Shown piece after piece: positions 4,352 to 7,998 of a DNA stretch of 7,998 nucleotides. Below the pieces are notes generated by a model. It did not search any database, was not told the DNA's origin, and saw only the letters and a list, made by a program, of their open reading frames with translations. The translations under genes and the position numbers were made by a program. The stretch comes from Bauldia sp. (GTDB lineage Bacteria > Pseudomonadota > Alphaproteobacteria > Rhizobiales > Kaistiaceae), in NCBI GenBank assembly GCA_020442095.1, contig JAGRKY010000399.1, positions 5,132-13,129 of the forward strand. Reading direction: 5' to 3'. The first letter of the stretch is position 1. Every line of letters begins with the position of its first letter.

Positions 4352-5743
4352 GTGTCGACACCGACCAGCAACAGTATCGCCACCAAATCCGTCAGCACGG
4401 GTGGCCTCGACAAGTCGGTCGCCGCACTGATCGCCGGAACCAAGTGGGACGACGGAGGCGGGCCGGCGGTCACGCTGACCTACAGCTTCCCGTCGGGCAC
4501 CGCCTACTTCAAGAGCAACTACGGCGACTACGCGAATACCAGCAAGGACGGGTTCACCGGCCAGGGCGAGTTCTACGCCTTCTATGCGCTGTCGGGGGCG
4601 GAGCAGGCGGGGATAGCGGCCGCGCTCGGCGCATGGGCCGCGGTCGCGAACGTATCCTTCATTCAGGTCGCGGATAATGCGAGCGTCGTCGGCGATCTCC
4701 GCTTCGCGCTCACCGACGTCGCCGACAACAACGAAAGCGCGCACGCCTATTATCCGTCCGGCAGCCCGGTCGGTGGCGACGTCTGGTTCAAGCACGGCGA
4801 GTGGCACACCTCGTCGGGCAGCACGCTCCAGAAGGGCAGCTACGACTACCTTACCGCGATCCACGAAATCGGCCACGCGCTCGGGCTGGAGCATCCGTTC
4901 GAAGGCAAGCCGAAGCTCTCGGCAGCCTACGACAACTATTCCTATACGGTGATGTCCTACAAGGCGCACAAGGGCGGCGACAACTACGCCGACTTCTACC
5001 CGACGACGCCGATGTGGTTCGACATCCTTGCCATGCAGGAACTCTACGGCAAGGCGTCGCACAATGCCGGGAACAACACCTATACCTACCACAGCAATCA
5101 GCAATACTGGGAAACGATCTACGACACCGGCGGCACGGATACGATCGTCTCGGTCGGCAAGGCCGACGTCGCGATAGACCTCGTGATCGGCCACTGGAAC
5201 AAGCTCGGGCGGGCGATCGACTTCGGCGACGGCTGGACGCAGGCCAAGGCCGTGATGATCGGCCCGGACACCAAGATCGAGAATGCCACCGGCGGCGATG
5301 GCAACGACAAGATCAAGGGGAACGGGCTGAAGAATACGCTCGAGGGCGGGGACGGCCACGACGTGCTCAGGGGGCGGGGCGGCGCGGACAAGCTCAGCGG
5401 CGGCGCCGACAACGACAAGCTCAACGGCGGCAAGGGCAAGGACCAGTATTTCTTCAAGGAGGCGCCGGGCCACGGCGTCGACACGATCACCAACTTCCAG
5501 CGCGGCGAGAAGATCGGTCTCGACAATGCCGCCTTCAGCGGCATCGGCGACGAAGGCAGGCTCCGGGCGAAATACTTCGTCACGGGATCAGCGGCGAAGG
5601 ACGCAGACGACCACGTCATCTACCAGAAGAAATCAGGCAACATCTATCACGACGCGGACGGCTCCGGGCATGCGGGCAAGGAGCTCTTCGCGCATGTCGA
5701 TCCGGGCACCAAGCTCCATGCCGGCGACTTCATCGTGATCTGA
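4352..5743 (+). CDS. Serralysin-type (M10B) secreted zinc metalloprotease
   Basis: This 463-aa protease belongs to the serralysin branch of the metzincins, which are secreted calcium- and zinc-dependent endopeptidases. The catalytic domain covers roughly residues 30-230. HEIGHALGLEH gives zinc ligands H171, H175 and H181 with the catalytic base E172, and the Met-turn is VMSY (M201, Y203). Linking sequence IENATGG leads into about six RTX nonapeptides (residues 314-368). The C-terminal module follows and ends in DFIVI, a type I secretion tail. The first 30 residues may serve as a short propeptide; there is no Sec signal and no cysteine. The start is GTG at 4352, with GGAGG (4336-4340) 11 nt upstream, or 9 nt if counted from GGAGGGG. 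No in-frame ATG is nearby. No exporter or inhibitor gene follows; the next gene is a second protease of the same family. The substrate is unknown; broad proteolysis of extracellular protein is typical. Confidence 0.93.
   Translation: MSTPTSNSIATKSVSTGGLDKSVAALIAGTKWDDGGGPAVTLTYSFPSGTAYFKSNYGDYANTSKDGFTGQGEFYAFYALSGAEQAGIAAALGAWAAVANVSFIQVADNASVVGDLRFALTDVADNNESAHAYYPSGSPVGGDVWFKHGEWHTSSGSTLQKGSYDYLTAIHEIGHALGLEHPFEGKPKLSAAYDNYSYTVMSYKAHKGGDNYADFYPTTPMWFDILAMQELYGKASHNAGNNTYTYHSNQQYWETIYDTGGTDTIVSVGKADVAIDLVIGHWNKLGRAIDFGDGWTQAKAVMIGPDTKIENATGGDGNDKIKGNGLKNTLEGGDGHDVLRGRGGADKLSGGADNDKLNGGKGKDQYFFKEAPGHGVDTITNFQRGEKIGLDNAAFSGIGDEGRLRAKYFVTGSAAKDADDHVIYQKKSGNIYHDADGSGHAGKELFAHVDPGTKLHAGDFIVI
5291..5455 (+). 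repeat. RTX nonapeptide repeat array (first protease)
   Basis: About six units, residues 314-368 of the 463-aa protease (GGDGNDKIK, GNGLKNTLE, GGDGHDVLR, GRGGADKLS, GGADNDKLN, GGKGKDQYF). The second unit is degenerate, as is the matching unit (GNTARNLIK) in the downstream protease. This degenerate unit is a shared feature of the pair. Confidence 0.88.
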
Positions 5744-5760
5744 GCTGGCAAAAATCGGTG

Positions 5761-5776
5761 CGGCGCGGCAGCGCCG
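5761..5776. repeat. 6-bp GC hairpin between the two protease genes
   Basis: CGGCGC (5761-5766) pairs with GCGCCG (5771-5776) around GGCA, 18 nt after the first protease stop. No T tract follows, so it is more likely a weak attenuator or mRNA stabiliser than a full terminator. I found no confident promoter in the 120-nt gap, which suggests the second protease is at least partly read from upstream. Confidence 0.35.
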
Positions 5777-5863
5777 GGGTGGTAAGCTTTCGTTACCGGT
5801 TGGTTGCGAGAATCGTCAGACATCGCGCAAAATTCGCACCATCTTCGAACCCCGGCAGAAGCA

Positions 5864-7285
5864 ATGATCGCGTCAGCGCTAGAATCAGGCCTCGACTGGG
5901 GAACGAAACTCAACAACGACGACACCTTCGTTTTCTATCACTTCTACGGCTACGGCGAGACGACGCCGTTTGGCGAGGTGTCCTCCGGCTTCACCGACTA
6001 CGAGAAGGGCCAGTTCAAGAAGGCCCTGGCGGTCTACAGTTCTTTCCTGAACCTGCATTTTCACGAGGTCTCGCAGGCGGGGCAGGCCGACTACAACCTT
6101 CTGACCTTCGCCGAGTCCGGCTCGACCCTCGGCGCCATGTACCCGCCCGGAGAGACCGATCGCGCCGGCTTCGGCTATTTCAACTATGCGGGGTCTGGGT
6201 GGGACTGGTCGAACCCGGGTTCCGGCGGACTCGAGCAGGGCGGCTTCGGCTTCGTCACCATCATCCATGAGCTTGGCCACGGCCTCGGCCTCGCCCATCC
6301 CCACGACAAGGGCGGCCACTCGACCATTTTCCCGGGCGTGTCGTCGGCCTTCGACGATCTTGGCGACTACGACCTGAACCAGGGCGTCTATACGACGATG
6401 TCCTACAATACGGGATGGCAGACCAACCCGGACGGTCTGCCGCCGTCGCTGAGCTACGGCTACCAGGGTACGCCGATGGCGCTCGACATCGCCGTGCTGC
6501 AGGAGAAATACGGCGCGAACAACGCCTATCACACCGGCAACGACACCTATTTCCTGCCGTCATCCAACGGCACGGGGACCTTTTATTCCTGCATCTGGGA
6601 CGCCGGCGGGACCGACCGGATCGTCTATGGGGGCAGCGACCCGGCGCTGATCGACCTGCGCGAAGCGACGCTGAAGCTGGAACCCGGCGGCGGCGGTTTC
6701 CTGTCCTATGCAGACGGGATCTACGGCGGCTTCACGATCGCCCATGGCGTGACGATCGAGAATGCGATCGGCGGAACCGGCGCGGACTATCTTCAGGGGA
6801 ATACCGCCCGGAACCTCATCAAGGGGCGGGCCGGGGACGACGAGGCCTTCGGTGGGCGAGGACGCGACAAGCTGATCGGTGGATCGGGGGGCGACAGCCT
6901 GACCGGCGACCAGGGACGCGACATACTGGACGGCAAGAGCGGCGCCGACGACCTGACCGGCGGCGCCGGGCGCGACCGCTTCATGTTCACGTCGAATTTC
7001 GCGCCCGACAACATCGACACGATCAATGACTTCGCGACAGGCAAGGACAAGTTCGTGCTGTCCAAACATGCTTTCAAGGGCATCGGCCCCAAGGGAAAGC
7101 TCGACGCGGACGCCTTCGTCGTCGGCAGCAGCGCGAAGGACGGTTCCGACCGCATCGTCTACGACAAGGACAGCGGTGCGGTCGGCTTCGACAGAGACGG
7201 AGATGGCGGCAACACGATCAAGCAGTTCGCCGTTGTCGAGGCGGGCCTCGACCTGAAATACAGCGACTTCGTCGTCGTCGCCTGA
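5864..7285 (+). CDS. Serralysin-type (M10B) secreted zinc metalloprotease, second copy
   Basis: This 473-aa protease (from ATG 5864) differs from its neighbour in the catalytic domain. HELGHGLGLAH places zinc ligands at H135, H139 and H145 with E136, and the Met-turn is TTMSY (M179, Y181). An insertion between them (KGGHSTIFPG through LGDYDLNQGVY) is, from memory, characteristic of a rhizobial-type subgroup. About eight RTX nonapeptides (residues 303-374) and the C-terminal module follow, ending DFVVVA. C243 (codon 6590-6592) is the only cysteine in the four RTX proteins. The start is uncertain. Only ATG 5864 and TTG 5804 lie after the in-frame stop at 5783. Neither has a good ribosome binding site. 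The 20 codons between them have low third-position GC, favouring ATG. Against that, TTG would put Trp at residue 32, exactly where the sister protease has it. Expected to be exported by a type I system and activated by zinc and calcium outside the cell. Confidence 0.9.
   Translation: MIASALESGLDWGTKLNNDDTFVFYHFYGYGETTPFGEVSSGFTDYEKGQFKKALAVYSSFLNLHFHEVSQAGQADYNLLTFAESGSTLGAMYPPGETDRAGFGYFNYAGSGWDWSNPGSGGLEQGGFGFVTIIHELGHGLGLAHPHDKGGHSTIFPGVSSAFDDLGDYDLNQGVYTTMSYNTGWQTNPDGLPPSLSYGYQGTPMALDIAVLQEKYGANNAYHTGNDTYFLPSSNGTGTFYSCIWDAGGTDRIVYGGSDPALIDLREATLKLEPGGGGFLSYADGIYGGFTIAHGVTIENAIGGTGADYLQGNTARNLIKGRAGDDEAFGGRGRDKLIGGSGGDSLTGDQGRDILDGKSGADDLTGGAGRDRFMFTSNFAPDNIDTINDFATGKDKFVLSKHAFKGIGPKGKLDADAFVVGSSAKDGSDRIVYDKDSGAVGFDRDGDGGNTIKQFAVVEAGLDLKYSDFVVVA
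6770..6985 (+). repeat. RTX nonapeptide repeat array (second protease)
   Basis: About eight units (GGTGADYLQ, GNTARNLIK, GRAGDDEAF, GGRGRDKLI, GGSGGDSLT, GDQGRDILD, GKSGADDLT, GGAGRDRFM). It is longer than the array in the first protease and richer in Arg and Asp. Confidence 0.88.
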
Positions 7286-7316
7286 AGCAAAGTCGACAAG
7301 CGAAACATCCGACGAT

Positions 7317-7342
7317 TCTCCGCCGGCGGTCCGCTGCGGAGA
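7317..7342. terminator. 7-bp stem-loop downstream of the second protease (terminator candidate)
   Basis: TCTCCGC (7317-7323) pairs perfectly with GCGGAGA (7336-7342) across a 12-nt loop, about 30 nt after the protease stop. A competing palindrome CCGCCGGCGG overlaps its left arm. It lacks a T tract. It is the only candidate for ending the protease transcript before hppA. Confidence 0.4.
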
Positions 7343-7345
7343 GGC

Positions 7346-7374
7346 TTGACGACCGGCATGTGAAAGGTCATACC
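7346..7374 (+). promoter_or_regulatory. Candidate hppA promoter TTGACG-N17-CATACC
   Basis: TTGACG (7346-7351) matches five of six bases of the -35 consensus. It is followed after 17 nt by CATACC (7369-7374), a fair -10 match at the ATA core. It lies right after the hairpin that follows the second protease and would give a leader of about 105 nt before the GTG of hppA. Confidence 0.5.
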
Positions 7375-7391
7375 CTCGCCCGGCGTTTTAC

Positions 7392-7458
7392 TGGCCGTGG
7401 GGGACGGCCACGCTGATTCCCATGTAATCCAAGAGTCGCCACCCGCCTTCCCGGGAAG
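7392..7458 (+). promoter_or_regulatory. Structured hppA leader: G-loop hairpin and 12-bp palindrome
   Basis: TGGCCGT (7392-7398) and ACGGCCA (7404-7410) form a perfect 7-bp stem whose loop is five G. Further on, CTTCCCGGGAAG (7447-7458) is a perfect 12-bp palindrome, 29 nt before the start codon. The G loop could pair with CCC at 7418-7420 or 7450-7452. I do not recognise a known riboswitch class in this leader. Whether it regulates hppA is unproven. Confidence 0.35.
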
Positions 7459-7487
7459 AAGCGGCCTACCGACGAAGAGGAATACCC

Positions 7488-7998
7488 GTGCTTTACATCA
7501 TCATTCTCTGCGGTCTCCTTGCCATTGCCTATGCGATCTGGGCGATCCAGTCGGTGCTTGCCGCCGATGCCGGTTCTGCGCGGATGCAAGAGATCGCCGC
7601 GGCGATCCAGGAAGGCGCCACCGCCTATCTGCGGCGCCAGTACACGACCATCGCCATCGTCGGTGTCGTGGTGTTCATCATCGTCGCCTGGCTGCTGTCG
7701 ATCCCGGTGGCGATCGGCTTCCTCGTCGGTGCGGTGCTCTCCGGGTTGGCCGGCTTCATCGGCATGATGGTGTCGGTGCGGGCCAATGTCCGCACGGCGC
7801 AGGCCGCGAGCCAGAGCCTCGCCGCAGGCCTCGGCATCGCCTTCCGCTCAGGGGCGATCACCGGGCTCCTCGTCGCGGGCCTCGCGCTCCTCGGCGTCTC
7901 CGTCTACTACCTGGTGCTGACGGAGTTCCTCGGCCACGCCCCCGGCGACCGGATCGTCGTCGACGCGCTGGTGGCGCTCGGCTTCGGCGCCTCGCTGA
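7488..7998 (+). CDS. hppA: Membrane proton-translocating pyrophosphatase, N-terminal part (3' truncated by window)
   Basis: The open frame from GTG 7488 runs to the end of the window (170 codons) and matches the N terminus of H+-translocating inorganic pyrophosphatases. These multi-spanning inner-membrane pumps hydrolyse PPi to drive protons outward. Visible are a first membrane helix (residues 2-20), the conserved [16 protein letters not shown] segment (40-55), further helices at about 57-95, [19 protein letters not shown] in the loop after the third helix, and another helix near 120-144. The catalytic DxxxD motifs and the K+-dependence position lie beyond the window. AAGAGG (7475-7480) lies 7 nt before the GTG, fixing the start. 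It is preceded by its own promoter candidate and leader and so is probably a separate unit from the protease genes. The full protein would be about 700 residues. Confidence 0.92.
   Translation, partial: MLYIIILCGLLAIAYAIWAIQSVLAADAGSARMQEIAAAIQEGATAYLRRQYTTIAIVGVVVFIIVAWLLSIPVAIGFLVGAVLSGLAGFIGMMVSVRANVRTAQAASQSLAAGLGIAFRSGAITGLLVAGLALLGVSVYYLVLTEFLGHAPGDRIVVDALVALGFGASL

Noticed and set aside
4085..5473. 462-codon open frame on the minus strand across the second RTX gene and first protease
   Set aside because: It crosses a strong terminator and two clearly coding regions in the opposite direction, with low-complexity V/A/R/D composition. It is an artefact of high GC content.
4801..6270. 489-codon + strand frame overlapping both protease genes
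   Set aside because: The translation is R/Q-rich without recognisable domains and runs through the middle of two zinc-protease domains in another frame. It is a shadow.
4352..7285. A protease inhibitor (Inh-type) or type I exporter gene hidden in the protease region
   Set aside because: The gaps are only 120 and 202 nt and contain no open frame with a lipoprotein signal, ABC ATPase or membrane-fusion features.
7392..7410. Hairpin considered as a rho-independent terminator before hppA
   Set aside because: It is followed by ACGCTGATT rather than a T tract and lies downstream of the best promoter candidate, so it is more likely leader structure.

Overview
The window reads as chromosomal DNA from a GC-rich Gram-negative bacterium, most likely an alphaproteobacterium, perhaps Hyphomicrobiales. 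This is inferred from the strong third-position GC bias, the KdpE tail, the H+-pyrophosphatase start and the tandem RTX metalloproteases. No rRNA, tRNA, CRISPR, IS element or phage gene is visible. Coding density is high and almost every coding region is on the + strand.

Layout. (1) 1-291 is the 3' end of a KdpE-type response regulator. It converges on a minus-strand NmrA/QorB-like NAD(P)-binding oxidoreductase (364-1218), with a perfect 13-bp stem-loop between them. (2) A 90-bp AT-rich divergent region separates the oxidoreductase from a LysR-family regulator (1309-2253). The regulator appears to be read from a leaderless or nearly leaderless mRNA. (3) 2383-7285 is an island of four co-oriented genes for RTX calcium-binding proteins. 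All four end in the serralysin-type C-terminal module with a hydrophobic type I secretion tail. The first two (304 and 253 aa) carry a related, non-catalytic N-terminal domain of about 110 residues. The last two (463 and about 473 aa) carry M10B zinc-metalloprotease domains with complete HExxHxxGxxH and Met-turn motifs. A strong intrinsic terminator after the second gene splits the island into a non-enzymatic pair and a protease pair. (4) After a 202-bp gap with a promoter candidate and a structured leader, the window ends inside hppA, a membrane proton-pumping pyrophosphatase.

How the genes fit together. The RTX island is the distinctive part. It looks like one secretion module (repeats plus C-terminal signal) duplicated and joined to two kinds of N-terminal domain. 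The products should leave the cell unfolded through a type I (ABC/MFP/TolC) exporter and fold outside on calcium. No exporter or protease inhibitor gene lies in the window, so the exporter must be encoded elsewhere. The LysR protein most plausibly controls the divergent oxidoreductase; a link to the RTX genes is possible but not shown. kdpE and hppA look like ordinary flanking housekeeping genes.
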